64,000 nt of DNA from Bog-473 sp963821755 (GCA_963821755.1 CAWGEX010000002.1:124001-188000), one strand, 5' to 3'. Counted from the stretch's first letter, positions 36,843-45,826 are shown. Translations and numbers: made by a program. Notes: generated by a model not told the origin, from the sequence alone.

Positions 36843-37427
36843 TCACCCGGCGGGCCCCCCGGGCACTTCCTCGGCTCGCGCCTGGGCCGAGGGCTCGAGC
36901 GGTACCCGCAACGAGCGCAACACCGTTGACAGCATGAGGTAGTGGCCGATGAGCATGAGGAGCTCGATCAGATCGCCGCTGTCGAGGCGGTCGGCCAGGG
37001 CCGACCAGGTGGCGTCGCTCACCGCGCCGTCGTCGGCCGTCTCGTCGACGGCGGCCAGGACGGCCCGTTCGAACGGATCCCACTCCACCATCGACAGGCT
37101 GCCGCCGAGCGCTTCCAGTTCGGCCGGGGTGATCCCCTGGGCCGCGCCGAGGTCGAGGTGGTGGGCCCATTCGTAGCGCCCGTTGAACCGGCCGGCCGTG
37201 CGCAAGATCACGAGCTCGCGCAGGCGGCCGGGAAGGTGGCCGTCCAGCAGGGCTCCGCCGAAGCCCAGCCAACGCCGGAACAGGTCGGGCTGATGGGCCA
37301 GAGTGGTGAAGATGTGCATCGGCTCCTCGACGCCCCCCGGCGACGCCGACAGCAACCGGGACAGCCGCTCGTCCCATTGCGACGCCGGGAGCGGGGCGAT
37401 CCGTGCGGGCTCGGGCTCGGCGCTCAT
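36843..37427 (-). CDS. Carboxymuconolactone decarboxylase-family protein
   Basis: 194 residues, all-helical, with the family motif LRELVILRTAGRFNGRYEW followed by AHHLDLGAAQGITPAEL. There is no CxxC pair, so no AhpD-type redox role. Members in other actinobacteria sit next to SDRs in catabolic operons. ATG at 37427 gives MSAEPEPARIAPLPASQWDE. It precedes the SDR gene by five bases in the same operon, and follows the ClpP-like gene by 25. Confidence 0.85.
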   Translation of the reverse strand: MSAEPEPARIAPLPASQWDERLSRLLSASPGGVEEPMHIFTTLAHQPDLFRRWLGFGGALLDGHLPGRLRELVILRTAGRFNGRYEWAHHLDLGAAQGITPAELEALGGSLSMVEWDPFERAVLAAVDETADDGAVSDATWSALADRLDSGDLIELLMLIGHYLMLSTVLRSLRVPLEPSAQARAEEVPGGPAG

Positions 37428-37452
37428 GGACGCATCGTAGGCACGTCGACCG

Positions 37453-38082
37453 TCAGCGGCGAGGACGGAATCCGATCGGCGGGCTCGACAGCTGGTGGAT
37501 CGCCGCATCGGGTCGGCAGACCTCGTCGATCAACCCGTAGGCCAGAGCCTCGTCGACGCCCATGAACCTCCCGGCGGCCAGGTCTTCGGCCACCTCGGCC
37601 TCGGGCCGGCCCACGGCGGCGGCCAGGCGAGCGCAGAAGCGCCGGCGCTCATCGGCCCGGAGCTCCACCCACTGCGACACCTCACGGGCCGACGCCTCCA
37701 ACTGGGTGGCCGGTTCGCGCAAGGAGAAGCGGGTGCTCGGCATGGCCGCCCGGTGCTGACAGACGGCCAAGGGGCCCAGTGCCGGGCCGCCCACCTGACC
37801 CATGCACAGGGCGCGCACCGGGACACCGGACAGTTCGATCACGTCCATGAGTGTGAGCGCCAGGGCCAGGGTCCCGTCCCCGCAGTCGATGCGGAGCGAG
37901 ATGGCCTCGTCACCCTCGGCGTCGAGCGTCATCAGCTCGGCCGCCACCCGGGTCGCCGCCATGTCGTCGAGCGGGCCGCGCAGCAGCACGACCCGCTGCT
38001 CGTAGAGGCGCCGGGCCAACGTGTCGCTCCAGTCGCCGTCACGGCCGATGTCACGGCCACGGCCCATCTCACGATCCGTCAT
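37453..38082 (-). CDS. Catalytically dead ClpP-like protein (ClpR-type)
   Basis: 209 residues of ClpP fold: RVVLLRGPLDDMAATRVAAE, ISLRIDCGDGTLALALTLMD and DEALAYGLIDEV align with ClpP. All three catalytic residues are replaced: Gly99 stands where the nucleophilic serine should be (LCMGQVGGPALG), Arg122 where the histidine should be (STRFSLREP), and Gly where the aspartate should be (LAAGRFMG). Such inactive subunits (ClpR, ClpP-like) combine with active ones in mixed barrels in cyanobacteria and plastids. The ATG at 38082 follows GGAGG by seven bases and overlaps the regulator gene by 14. Confidence 0.85.
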   Translation of the reverse strand: MTDREMGRGRDIGRDGDWSDTLARRLYEQRVVLLRGPLDDMAATRVAAELMTLDAEGDEAISLRIDCGDGTLALALTLMDVIELSGVPVRALCMGQVGGPALGPLAVCQHRAAMPSTRFSLREPATQLEASAREVSQWVELRADERRRFCARLAAAVGRPEAEVAEDLAAGRFMGVDEALAYGLIDEVCRPDAAIHQLSSPPIGFRPRR

Positions 38083-38332
38083 GGTCAATCCTCCATTCCA
38101 GCCTGGCCCCCAGGGCCGACGTGTAGCGCTCCACCGTGGAGAGGCGAACGTCGAGATCGCCCGCCTCGAATCGAGCCACCGCCGACTGGGAGGTCCCCAT
38201 GCGGGCCGCCACCTCCATCTGGGATACCCCCAACTGGTGGCGCAGTGCGGTCAATTGCCCGCTGAGCGCCTGCCGGCGCTCGGCCATCTGGCGGAAGCCG
38301 GGGAAGACCGGAAGGTGTCGACGCTCGTTCAC
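38069..38332 (-). CDS. XRE-family helix-turn-helix regulator
   Basis: 87 residues, essentially one DNA-binding domain: LTALRHQLGVSQMEVAARMG, then TSQSAVARFEAGDLDVRL, is the XRE/Cro HTH. GTG at 38332. Directly upstream (38342-38363) lies a perfect inverted repeat, likely its own operator. It heads an operon whose second gene is the inactive ClpP-like protein, and is divergent from an active clpP. This resembles Streptomyces PopR, an XRE-family activator of clpP operons that is itself a protease substrate. Confidence 0.88.
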   Translation of the reverse strand: MNERRHLPVFPGFRQMAERRQALSGQLTALRHQLGVSQMEVAARMGTSQSAVARFEAGDLDVRLSTVERYTSALGARLEWRIDHDGS

Positions 38333-38341
38333 GGTGCTGTC

Positions 38342-38363
38342 ATTATCTCATATTTGAGATAAT
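38342..38363. promoter_or_regulatory. Perfect inverted repeat, operator between XRE gene and clpP
   Basis: Arms ATTATCTCA and TGAGATAAT (nine bp, perfect) with a TATT spacer. It is strikingly AT-rich in GC-rich DNA. It starts 10 bp before the XRE start and ends 51 bp before the clpP start, a good place to control both directions. Confidence 0.8.
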
Positions 38364-38413
38364 CTCGGGAGCCATACCAACCGCCACGAGCAACCCGACA
38401 CGAGGAGAGATCC

Positions 38414-39106
38414 ATGCCCACCGCCCCACCGCAAGCCCGACCGACCGCCACGCCGACCGCCACGCCGACCGCCCCGCCGCCGCAGCAGATCCTGGTCCCC
38501 ACCGTCATCGAGGAGGGCAGCCGGGGAGACCGGGCCTTCGACATCTACTCCCAGTTGCTGCGGGAACGGATCGTTTTCCTCGGCCAGGAGGTCGACGACC
38601 AGGTGGCCAACCTGATCATCTCCCAGATGCTCTTCCTCGAGGCCGCCGACAACGAGAAGGACATCCATCTCTACATCAACTCCCCCGGAGGGATGGCCTA
38701 TGCCGGGATGGCCATCTACGACGTGATGCAGCACGTGGCCCCCGATGTCTCCACCATCTGCGTGGGCATGGGGATGTCGGCCGCCGCCATGATCCTCTGC
38801 GGCGGGACGCCGGGGAAGCGCTTCGCCCTCCCCAACTCCCGCATCATGATCCACCAGGGCTCGGCCGGCACCCGGGGGGCGCCTTCCGACATGGAGATCC
38901 AGCTGCGCGAGGTCCTCGCCCTGACCCACCGCATGGCCGAGATCATCGCCCACCATTCGGGACGACCGGTCGAGCAGGTCGCCCTCGATATCGACCGCGA
39001 TCACTACCTGACGGCCGAGGAGGCGCAGGCCTACGGCCTCATCGACGACATCATCCTGCCCCGGCGCGGCCTGTCGGCCCCGACACTCGAGGTGGCCACC
39101 GGGTGA
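38414..39106 (+). CDS. clpP: ATP-dependent Clp protease proteolytic subunit
   Basis: 230-residue serine protease subunit that assembles into a barrel and degrades proteins delivered by a Clp ATPase. The full triad is present: Ser122 in CVGMGMSAAAM, His147 in SRIMIHQGSAG, Asp196 in DRDHYLTAEEA. SPGGMAYAGMAIYDVMQHV is the oligomerisation and substrate segment. The first 25 residues are a Pro/Thr/Ala stretch (TATPTATPTAPPP), encoded by a short direct repeat, unusual for ClpP and possibly a processed propeptide. AGGAGAG precedes the ATG. Divergent from the XRE-ClpR operon, sharing its operator. Confidence 0.95.
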   Translation: MPTAPPQARPTATPTATPTAPPPQQILVPTVIEEGSRGDRAFDIYSQLLRERIVFLGQEVDDQVANLIISQMLFLEAADNEKDIHLYINSPGGMAYAGMAIYDVMQHVAPDVSTICVGMGMSAAAMILCGGTPGKRFALPNSRIMIHQGSAGTRGAPSDMEIQLREVLALTHRMAEIIAHHSGRPVEQVALDIDRDHYLTAEEAQAYGLIDDIILPRRGLSAPTLEVATG

Positions 39107-39201
39107 ATTCCGGGTCGGACACCAGCTCGAACCCCGGGCCGACGCCCTCGACGCCCAGCGGACCCACCTCGCACGACCGTGTTGGCGGCGCGTAAGGTAG
39201 G

Positions 39202-39215
39202 TGACACGAGTGTCA
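39202..39215. promoter_or_regulatory. Palindromic operator TGACACGAGTGTCA
   Basis: Matches the consensus TGACACGNNTGTCA, 30 bp before the amidohydrolase ATG at 39246. The amidohydrolase and the enoyl-CoA hydratase that follow are therefore predicted members of the same regulon as the sites at 7084, 14947, 46842 and 46933. Confidence 0.72.
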
Positions 39216-39245
39216 GGAAACGCTCGGCACGAGGGAGGACCGACG

Positions 39246-40535
39246 ATGCAGGCTGAAGATCTGATTCTGGTCAGCGTGGACGACCACGTCATCGAACCCC
39301 GGGGCATGTTCGACGGCCTGCTGCCCGCCAAGTACCAGGACCTGGCCCCCCAGCTCATCCGTCGTCCCGACGGGACCGACTACTGGCACTACCACGGGCA
39401 GGAGATCCCCAATGTGGGACTCAACGCGGTCGTCGGTCGCCCCCCCGAGGAGTACGGCATTGAGCCGACCTCGCTCGATGACATGCGGCCGGGCTGTTAC
39501 GACATCCATGAGCGGGTCCGCGACATGTCGGCCAACGGTGTCCTCGGATCCATGTGCTTCCCCTCCTTCCCGCAATTCTGCGGCCAACTCTTCGCCCGGG
39601 CCGAGGACAAGGACGAGGCCCTGGCCATGATCCAGGCCTACAACAACTGGCACATCGAGCAATGGTGCGGAGCCGAGCCGGGACGGTTCATCCCCCTCTC
39701 CATTCCCATCATCTGGGACCCCGAGTTGATGGCCACCGAGGTGCGGCGGGTGGCCAAGATGGGGTGTCACGCCGTCACCTTCTCGGAGAACCCCGAGAAG
39801 CTGGGGTGGCCCTCCCTGCACAACAGCCACTGGGACCCGTTCTGGCAGGCCTGTTCGGACGAGGGCACGATCATCTGCATGCACCTCGGCTCCTCGTCGG
39901 AGCTGCTCATCACCTCGGTCGAGGCGCCCATCGACGTCATGATCAGCCTGCAGCCCATCAACATGGTGCAGGCAGCGGCCGACCTGCTGTGGTCGCCCAT
40001 CCTGCGCAAGTACAAGGACCTCCGCTTCGCCCTCTCCGAGGGCGGGATCGGCTGGATCCCCTACGCCCTGGAGCGCATCGACTACGTCTACGAGCACCAC
40101 CGCAAGTGGACGGGGCAGGACTTCGGCGACATGCTGCCCAGCCAGGTCTTCAAGGAGCGCATCATCACGTGCTTCATCGACGACGCCTTCGGCATCGACA
40201 GCCGCCGGTATCTCAATCTCGACAACATCACCTGGGAGTGCGACTACCCGCACTCGGACTCCACCTGGCCGCAGTCTCCCGAGGCGGCCATGAAGTACCT
40301 GGCCGACGTGCCCGACGACGAGATCAACAAGATCACGCACCTCAACGCCATGAAGCACTTCCAGTTCGACCCCTTCAGTGTCCGGCCCCGGGAGAAGTGC
40401 ACGGTGGCCGCGCTGCGGGCCGAGACCGCGGACGTCGACACGGCGCTGAAGTCGCAGCTCCGTGGTGGGTCACAGCGCAAGCCGGGTGAGATCGTCAACA
40501 TGGGGACCATGTCCCAGATGCTCGACCGCGACTAA
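39246..40535 (+). CDS. Amidohydrolase-family protein (ACMSD-like, metal-dependent)
   Basis: 429 residues of the amidohydrolase 2 fold. The N-terminal metal site is SVDDHVIEPRGMF, where family members carry xHxH or DxH; WHYHGQE follows. Later, IICMHLGSSSE supplies a metal-binding histidine, and WECDYPHSDSTWPQSPEAAM has the conserved Asp and His near the active site. Such enzymes decarboxylate or hydrolyse intermediates in aromatic and alicyclic degradation and commonly occur beside enoyl-CoA hydratases. ATG at 39246 is preceded by GGAGG. The enoyl-CoA hydratase begins 15 bp downstream. Confidence 0.85.
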   Translation: MQAEDLILVSVDDHVIEPRGMFDGLLPAKYQDLAPQLIRRPDGTDYWHYHGQEIPNVGLNAVVGRPPEEYGIEPTSLDDMRPGCYDIHERVRDMSANGVLGSMCFPSFPQFCGQLFARAEDKDEALAMIQAYNNWHIEQWCGAEPGRFIPLSIPIIWDPELMATEVRRVAKMGCHAVTFSENPEKLGWPSLHNSHWDPFWQACSDEGTIICMHLGSSSELLITSVEAPIDVMISLQPINMVQAAADLLWSPILRKYKDLRFALSEGGIGWIPYALERIDYVYEHHRKWTGQDFGDMLPSQVFKERIITCFIDDAFGIDSRRYLNLDNITWECDYPHSDSTWPQSPEAAMKYLADVPDDEINKITHLNAMKHFQFDPFSVRPREKCTVAALRAETADVDTALKSQLRGGSQRKPGEIVNMGTMSQMLDRD

Positions 40536-40550
40536 GTCCGGTCCGCCCCG

Positions 40551-41360
40551 ATGTCTATCGATTACGTCACCGGTGACGACCACATCGTCACCATCACCAT
40601 CAACCGCCCCGAGGCGCGCAACTCCATGGACATGGAGCACTTCTTCCAGCTCCGCAGCGCCTGGGAGCGCTTCGGTGAGGACGACGATTCCTTCGTCGCC
40701 GTGATCACCGGCGTGGGTGAGGACTTCTGTGTCGGGGCTGACCTCAAGACGTACATCCCCCAGATCACCAAGCTCCAGAAGCAGATGCAGTCCGGTGACG
40801 TCTCCGAGATCGGTGGGTACCGGTTGGACGACGGCGTCAAGGCCGTGCTGCGCGGGACGAAGCTGTACAAGCCGATCGTCGCCGCCATCAACGGGAACTG
40901 CGTGGCCGGCGGCATGGAGATGCTCGGCGGCTGCGACCTGCGGGTGGCCAGTGACACCGCCTGCTTCGGCGTCATGGAACCCAAGCGCGGCCTCTTCGCC
41001 GGCGGCGGCACGACGGTCCGGCTCCCCCGGCAGATCCCCTACCCGGCCGCCATGGAGCTGCTGCTGTGCGCCGACCGGATCCCGGCCTCGCGTGCCTATG
41101 AGATGGGCCTGCTCAACGAGGTGTGCCGTCCGGCCGACCTGATGGAACGGGCCTACGACTACGCCCGCCGGATCACGGCCAACGGACCCTTTGCCGTGCG
41201 CAAGACCAAGGAGTCCGTGTTGCGAGGGTTGGCCACCGACATGGGCCAGGCCTACAAGATCGAGTCGGAACTGTCCGCCCAGGTCTTCTCCAGCGAAGAC
41301 GCCACCGAGGGGCCCAAGGCGTTCGCCGAGAAGCGGGCGCCCGATTGGAAGAACCGCTAG
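40551..41360 (+). CDS. Enoyl-CoA hydratase/isomerase
   Basis: 269-residue crotonase-fold enzyme. TINRPEARNSMDMEHFFQL is the first CoA-binding stretch, FCVGADLKTYIP provides the ADLK-type oxyanion site, and AAINGNCVAGGMEMLGGCDL with MEPKRGLFAGGGTTVRLPRQ completes the active site. The Glu expected near PKRGLFAGGG is at the usual second-acid position region, but the exact residue is uncertain. ATG at 40551. Same operon as the amidohydrolase. Length is normal and the sequence has no frame break. Confidence 0.92.
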   Translation: MSIDYVTGDDHIVTITINRPEARNSMDMEHFFQLRSAWERFGEDDDSFVAVITGVGEDFCVGADLKTYIPQITKLQKQMQSGDVSEIGGYRLDDGVKAVLRGTKLYKPIVAAINGNCVAGGMEMLGGCDLRVASDTACFGVMEPKRGLFAGGGTTVRLPRQIPYPAAMELLLCADRIPASRAYEMGLLNEVCRPADLMERAYDYARRITANGPFAVRKTKESVLRGLATDMGQAYKIESELSAQVFSSEDATEGPKAFAEKRAPDWKNR

Positions 41361-41368
41361 GCGGCTCG

Positions 41369-41704
41369 TCAGCCGATCGCGCTCGGCTTCTGGATCCGGC
41401 GCAGGGCCAGGAGCGAGGGGAATCCGACCGTGAGCGTCTGCCTCCTCCAGCCGCGGGGCGAGAGCCCGCGACGACGGGCCATCGGGCCGGCGAACACCGC
41501 TTCGGCCAGGTGAATGGCGGCGGTGCCGACCAGCATGTACCGGCACACCTCTTGCGAGGGCAACGGCACTGGACTGGCCCCGCTGGCGAGGGTGTGCGCC
41601 CCTTCATGGGAGGCGAGGATGACCAGGGCGACGATCCCCCCATCGAGCAGGGCGAACCAGGCCCACGACGGGCGGACGACACCGGAGCGCGTTGGTGCGG
41701 CCAT
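41369..41704 (-). CDS. Small membrane protein, DUF4499-like
   Basis: 111 residues with three hydrophobic helices (WFALLDGGIVALVILASHEG, MLVGTAAIHLAEAVFA and near the C-terminus). The end GFPSLLALRRIQKPSAIG resembles the DUF4499/TMEM254-like family found in mycobacteria beside lipid-catabolic genes. Function unknown. It is convergent with the hydratase gene, eight bases apart. ATG at 41704. Confidence 0.65.
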   Translation of the reverse strand: MAAPTRSGVVRPSWAWFALLDGGIVALVILASHEGAHTLASGASPVPLPSQEVCRYMLVGTAAIHLAEAVFAGPMARRRGLSPRGWRRQTLTVGFPSLLALRRIQKPSAIG

Positions 41705-41876
41705 TGTCCTGTTCTAGCGATCGTGGCGGCCGGGCGGCCAATCGGGGATGGCGTTCTGGGTCGGGTGGGCCGATGTGGACGATGCGGCGACTTGGCCCTG
41801 CTGCCGGCGCCGTTCGTCTGTTTCCGAACACCGAACGGGTGGAGGTGTTCGCACACGTGGGGATAGGGTTTCCGGC

Positions 41877-43268
41877 ATGAAGGGTCGACAGTTGGGAATC
41901 CTTCTGGGGATGGCCGCACTCGCGCTCGTAGCGGGTGGATGCGATTGGACCATGTTCGGGTTCGATTCTGGTCACTCGCACAACAACACCACCGAGAACG
42001 CGATCTCGAAGTCCAATGTCTCGACGGTGGTACAGCACTTCACCGGTCAGACAGGCGGCGCCGTCGACTCATCCGCCGACCGTGGCCAACGGCGTCGTCT
42101 ACGTCGGCTCGGGCGATCACAAGGGTGTTGGCCTCGATTGCGGCGTCGTACTGGTGACTGTGAGCTGTACGCCTTCGATGCCAACGGAACGACCAACTGC
42201 TCGGGAACGCCCAACAAGTGCAGCCCACTGTGGACCGCGGTGACCGGAGGCGGCATCACCTCATCGCCGGCCGTCGTCAACGGCGTCGTCTACGTCAATT
42301 CTGACGACAACCTCCTCTACGCTTTCGACGCCAAGGGAGCGACCAACTGCTCAGGGACGCCGAAGGTGTGCAGTCCCCTGTGGACCGCTGCGACCGGCGG
42401 CCAACCCTCCTCGCCGACCGTGGCCAACGGCGTGGTGTACAGCGGCGGACGCACTGTGTCCGCCTTCGACGCCAACGGCATGACCAATTGCTCGGGGAGC
42501 CCCGAAGGTATGTGCGCCTCTGTGGACGAGTTCCTTCACCGGGCAGGGTTTTTCTTCGTCACCCGCCGTGGCGAACGGAGTCGTCTATGCCAGCGGCGTC
42601 GACGACAAGCTCTACGCCTACGACGCCAACGGAACGACCAACTGCTCAGGGACGCCGAAGACCTGTAGTCCTTTGTGGACCGCCACCCTGGGCACCACGA
42701 CCAGTGATTCCTCTCCTGCGGTCGTAGGTGGCGTCGTGTACGTCGGGTCCAATGACTCCAAGCTCTACGCCTTCGACGCCAACGGCAACACCAACTGCTC
42801 GGGCGTGCCCAAGACCTGCAGTCCCTTGTGGACGGCGGCCACCCCGAACCCGTTCAACTTCTCGTCCCCGGCGGTGGCCAACGGCGTGGTGTATGCCGGC
42901 TCCTCGGACCTTGAGGCCTTCGACGCCAACGGCACCACGCAACTGCTCGGGAACGCCGAAGACCTGCAGCCCCACTTGGGCCGCGAACGTCGGAGTGATG
43001 GACTCGTCGCCGAGCGTGGCGAATGGTCTGGTCTTCATCGGCTCATTCAGCAACTTTGGTGGCCAGCAGTTTGGCGTCGAGGCCTTCGACGCGACCGGAA
43101 CGACCGACTGCGCAGGGATCCCCAAGCAGTGCACCCCGCTGTGGACCGGCGTGACTGGATCACCCGTTCTCTCGTCCCCGGCCATTAGCCAATGGCAAGG
43201 TCTACGCAGGCGATGGGACTTCCCCGATCTTCTTCGACGACAAGCTCTATGCCTTCGGGCTGCCGTAA
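41877..43268 (+). pseudogene. Second Cys-pair beta-propeller lipoprotein, six frameshifts
   Basis: Paralogue of the protein at 17954. The signal peptide reads MKGRQLGILLGMAALALVAG then GC with Cys22, followed by DWTMFGFDSGHSHNNTTENA. Blades with NCSGTPNKCSPLWTA, NCSGTPKVCSPLWTA and NCSGVPKTCSPLWTA recur, ending at KLYAFGLP and TAA. Breaks near 42073, 42124, 42154, 42504, 42938 and 43187 are each repaired by deleting one base. The protein would be about 460 residues. So many breaks in one gene make true decay possible, but all have the same sign as elsewhere in the window, so sequencing error is at least as likely. Confidence 0.8.
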
Positions 43269-43347
43269 GCTGCTCCGGCGGCCCATCCGTCTCACCGGCA
43301 ACGGGACAGGATTGCTCAAACCCCGGTTCGAGAGCTCCGCCGCCCGG

Positions 43348-43551
43348 CTACTGCTTCGAGCCCTGCCCCAGGACCTTCAGGAACCAGGCGCCCATGCGAC
43401 CGGGCTTGCCGGCCTGGTGATGGTCGGAGCCGTGACCGGATCGACCGAAGCTCCCGGCCCCGTCGAACCCGACCGCCGTATTGGGCGTTTCGTGTTTCGG
43501 CACCTTGGCCATCCGCCGTCGTTCCTTGCGAGCCTTCCCCTGCGATCCCAT
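43348..43551 (-). CDS. Small basic protein, unknown
   Basis: 67 residues, strongly basic at the start (MGSQGKARKERRRMAKVPKH) and Gly-rich in the middle. No known motif. It is on the same strand as rlmN, 48 bp downstream, with a plausible ATG, so it may be co-transcribed. The opposite strand has no competing gene between 43269 and 43599. It could still be a chance open frame. Confidence 0.45.
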   Translation of the reverse strand: MGSQGKARKERRRMAKVPKHETPNTAVGFDGAGSFGRSGHGSDHHQAGKPGRMGAWFLKVLGQGSKQ

Positions 43552-43599
43552 CGCACCATCTTGGTCGATGGAAGGTCCCGGCGTGGCGGGCCCGTCGCC

Positions 43600-44649
43600 C
43601 TACCGTCCCAGGACCACGTTCGCCGACGGCGCCGTGCCCCCACGGGTCACCGACGCGGCCAGCTGCCCGCAGGCCGCGTCGATCTCGGCCCCACGGGTCA
43701 TCCGTATGGTGGCATTGACACCCGAGTTCTCCAGCTGGTCACGGAATCGCCGCACGCCCCCGCTCGAGGTGCCCCGCACGGCGTAGCCGGGGGTGGGGTT
43801 CAGCGGGATCAGGTTGACGTGGGCCCCGAGCGGTCGGGCGAACCTGGAGAGCTCGAGGGCGTCGCTCTCCTGGTCGTTGACGTCGTGGATCATGGCCCAT
43901 TCGATGGAGAGCCGCCGGCCCGTCGCCTTCACGTACTCGGCGCAGGCGGCGGCCAGATCGGCCAGTGGGTAGCGCTTGTTGATCGGGACCAGGGCGTCCC
44001 GCTTCTCGTCGTTGGCCGCGTGCAACGAGACGGCCAGGTTCACGGGCAGCCGCTCCCCGGCCAGGCGCCGGATCCCCGGCACCACACCCACCGTCGACAG
44101 CGTCAGGTGGCGAGCGGACAGGCCCATCTCGCCGTGCAGTCGGGTCACGGCCCTCCAGACCCGGTCGTAGTTGGCCAGCGGCTCCCCCATGCCCATGAAC
44201 ACGACGTTGGAGAGGCGCCGGGGCTGCGCCGCCCGCATCGCCTCGGCCACCTGCTCGACGATCTCACCGGCGCTGAGCTGGCGCTGGAACCCCGCCTGCC
44301 CGGTGGCGCAGAACTGGCACGCCATGGCGCACCCGGCCTGGGTGGACACGCAGACGGTGACCCGGTCCGGATAGTGCATCAACACCGCTTCGACCTGAGC
44401 CCCGTCGCCGAGGGCCCAGAGCCACTTGGTCGTCTGTCCGTCATCGGCCGAGAGGCGCGAGACCTCGGTCAGCGCCCGGGGCAGTGCCACCGACAGCTGC
44501 TCACGCAGTGCGGCCGGCAGCTCGGTCATCTCCTCGGGCCGTTGGACCCGCCGGTGCAGGCCGTCCCAGACCTGGCGGGTGCGAAAGGCCGGCTCGTCCC
44601 CGAGGATCTCGGCCAGCTCCTGGCGCGAGAGGTCGTAGGGAGCGGGCAT
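43600..44649 (-). CDS. rlmN: 23S rRNA (adenine2503-C2)-methyltransferase and tRNA methyltransferase
   Basis: Radical-SAM enzyme of 349 residues that methylates A2503 of 23S rRNA and A37 of some tRNAs. CxxxCxxC is at Cys107, Cys111 and Cys114 in QAGCAMACQFCATGQAGF. VFMGMGEPLANYD, ARHLTLSTVGVVPGI and NLAVSLHAANDEKR are family hallmarks. The methylated cysteine region is near Cys327 (EIDAACGQLAAS). A housekeeping gene inserted among catabolic genes; no frameshift. ATG at 44649. Confidence 0.96.
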   Translation of the reverse strand: MPAPYDLSRQELAEILGDEPAFRTRQVWDGLHRRVQRPEEMTELPAALREQLSVALPRALTEVSRLSADDGQTTKWLWALGDGAQVEAVLMHYPDRVTVCVSTQAGCAMACQFCATGQAGFQRQLSAGEIVEQVAEAMRAAQPRRLSNVVFMGMGEPLANYDRVWRAVTRLHGEMGLSARHLTLSTVGVVPGIRRLAGERLPVNLAVSLHAANDEKRDALVPINKRYPLADLAAACAEYVKATGRRLSIEWAMIHDVNDQESDALELSRFARPLGAHVNLIPLNPTPGYAVRGTSSGGVRRFRDQLENSGVNATIRMTRGAEIDAACGQLAASVTRGGTAPSANVVLGR

Positions 44650-44680
44650 CCGGCCCAGGCTACGGCCTGTGGGCCAGGTC

Positions 44681-45826
44681 TCAGTCCCGGCCGAGGATGA
44701 CGGTCCCGGCCGCGCTGAACCATCCGCTGGTGCCGTTCACGCAGGCCAGTCGGGCGTCCTCGACCTGCCGGGGGCCACACTCGCCCCGCAGCTGCTTGAC
44801 CGCCTCGATGAGCAGGAACATGCCGCGCATGCCGGGTTGGCACGACGAGAGTCCGCCGCCGTCGGTGTTGGTCGGGAGGGCGCCGCCGACCCGGAGCCGG
44901 CCGTCCTCGACGAAGGCGCCACCCTCACCCTTCTTGCAGAAACCGAGCCCTTCGAGGGTCAGGAGCACCATGGGGGTGAAGGCGTCGTAGAGCTGCGCCG
45001 TGTCGATGTCGTCGGGTTTCACGCCGGCCCGGTCGAACGCCAGCTGGCCCGAGCGCACGCACGGTGACTCGGTGAAGTCGTCCCACTCGCTCATGGTGGT
45101 GTGCGACGCCGCTTCGCCCGTGCCCAGCACCCAGACCGGCGCCTTGGCGCAGTCGCGGGCCCGCTCCTCGCTGGTCAGGACGATCGAGCCGCCGCCGTCG
45201 GTGCGGATGCAGCAGTGCAGTTTGGTCAGCGGGTCCCACACCAGCGGTGCGTCGACCACGTCGTCGATGGTGATGGGGTCCTGGTAGTAGGCGTCAGGGT
45301 TGAGGCCGGCGTTGTACCGGGTCGACACCGCCACCTCGGCCAGCTGCTCGATCGTGGTGCCGAACTCGTGCATGTGACGCCGGGCCACCATGGCGTAGTG
45401 CGAACCGACCGGGTGCCCGAAGGGCGCGGCGAACTGGATAGGGCCACGGGTGCCGAAGGACAGGTTGGCCATCCGCAGCTTCTTCTTGAGGTCGGCCCGC
45501 TGGGTCGAGCCGTAGGTGAGCACCACCGTCTCGACCAGACCCTGGGCGATGGCGGCGGCGGCGTGCTCGACCATGAACTCCCAGATGCTGCCGCCGTGCC
45601 CGGTCGAGTCGACCCAGTTGGGCCGGATCCCCAGGTACTCGGCCAGCTCGATCGGCGGCAGCGCCCCGGTCAACGAACAGAAGCCGTCGACCTCGTCCTT
45701 GGCGATGCCGGCGTCGGCCAGCGCACGCGTCGTGCCCTGGAAGTTCAGCTGAAAGGCGGTCTTGTCGTCGACCCGTCCGCAGTCGGACGTCGAGGCGCCG
45801 ACGATGGCTACCCGGCGGTTCGGCAT
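44681..45826 (-). CDS. Thiolase-fold, lipid-transfer-like protein without nucleophilic Cys
   Basis: 381 residues, thiolase superfamily: RRVAIVGASTSDCGRVDDKT, AQLYDAFTPMVLLTLEGLGF and LPTNTDGGGLSSCQPGMRGM. At the cysteine position of the paralogue at 9995 (Cys92) this protein has Glu83 (GHGGSIWEFMVEHAAA). That excludes normal thiolysis; some steroid Ltp2 proteins lacking the cysteine act as retro-aldolases. Upstream of rlmN on the same strand, 31 bp away. An SDR gene precedes it. Confidence 0.85.
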   Translation of the reverse strand: MPNRRVAIVGASTSDCGRVDDKTAFQLNFQGTTRALADAGIAKDEVDGFCSLTGALPPIELAEYLGIRPNWVDSTGHGGSIWEFMVEHAAAAIAQGLVETVVLTYGSTQRADLKKKLRMANLSFGTRGPIQFAAPFGHPVGSHYAMVARRHMHEFGTTIEQLAEVAVSTRYNAGLNPDAYYQDPITIDDVVDAPLVWDPLTKLHCCIRTDGGGSIVLTSEERARDCAKAPVWVLGTGEAASHTTMSEWDDFTESPCVRSGQLAFDRAGVKPDDIDTAQLYDAFTPMVLLTLEGLGFCKKGEGGAFVEDGRLRVGGALPTNTDGGGLSSCQPGMRGMFLLIEAVKQLRGECGPRQVEDARLACVNGTSGWFSAAGTVILGRD

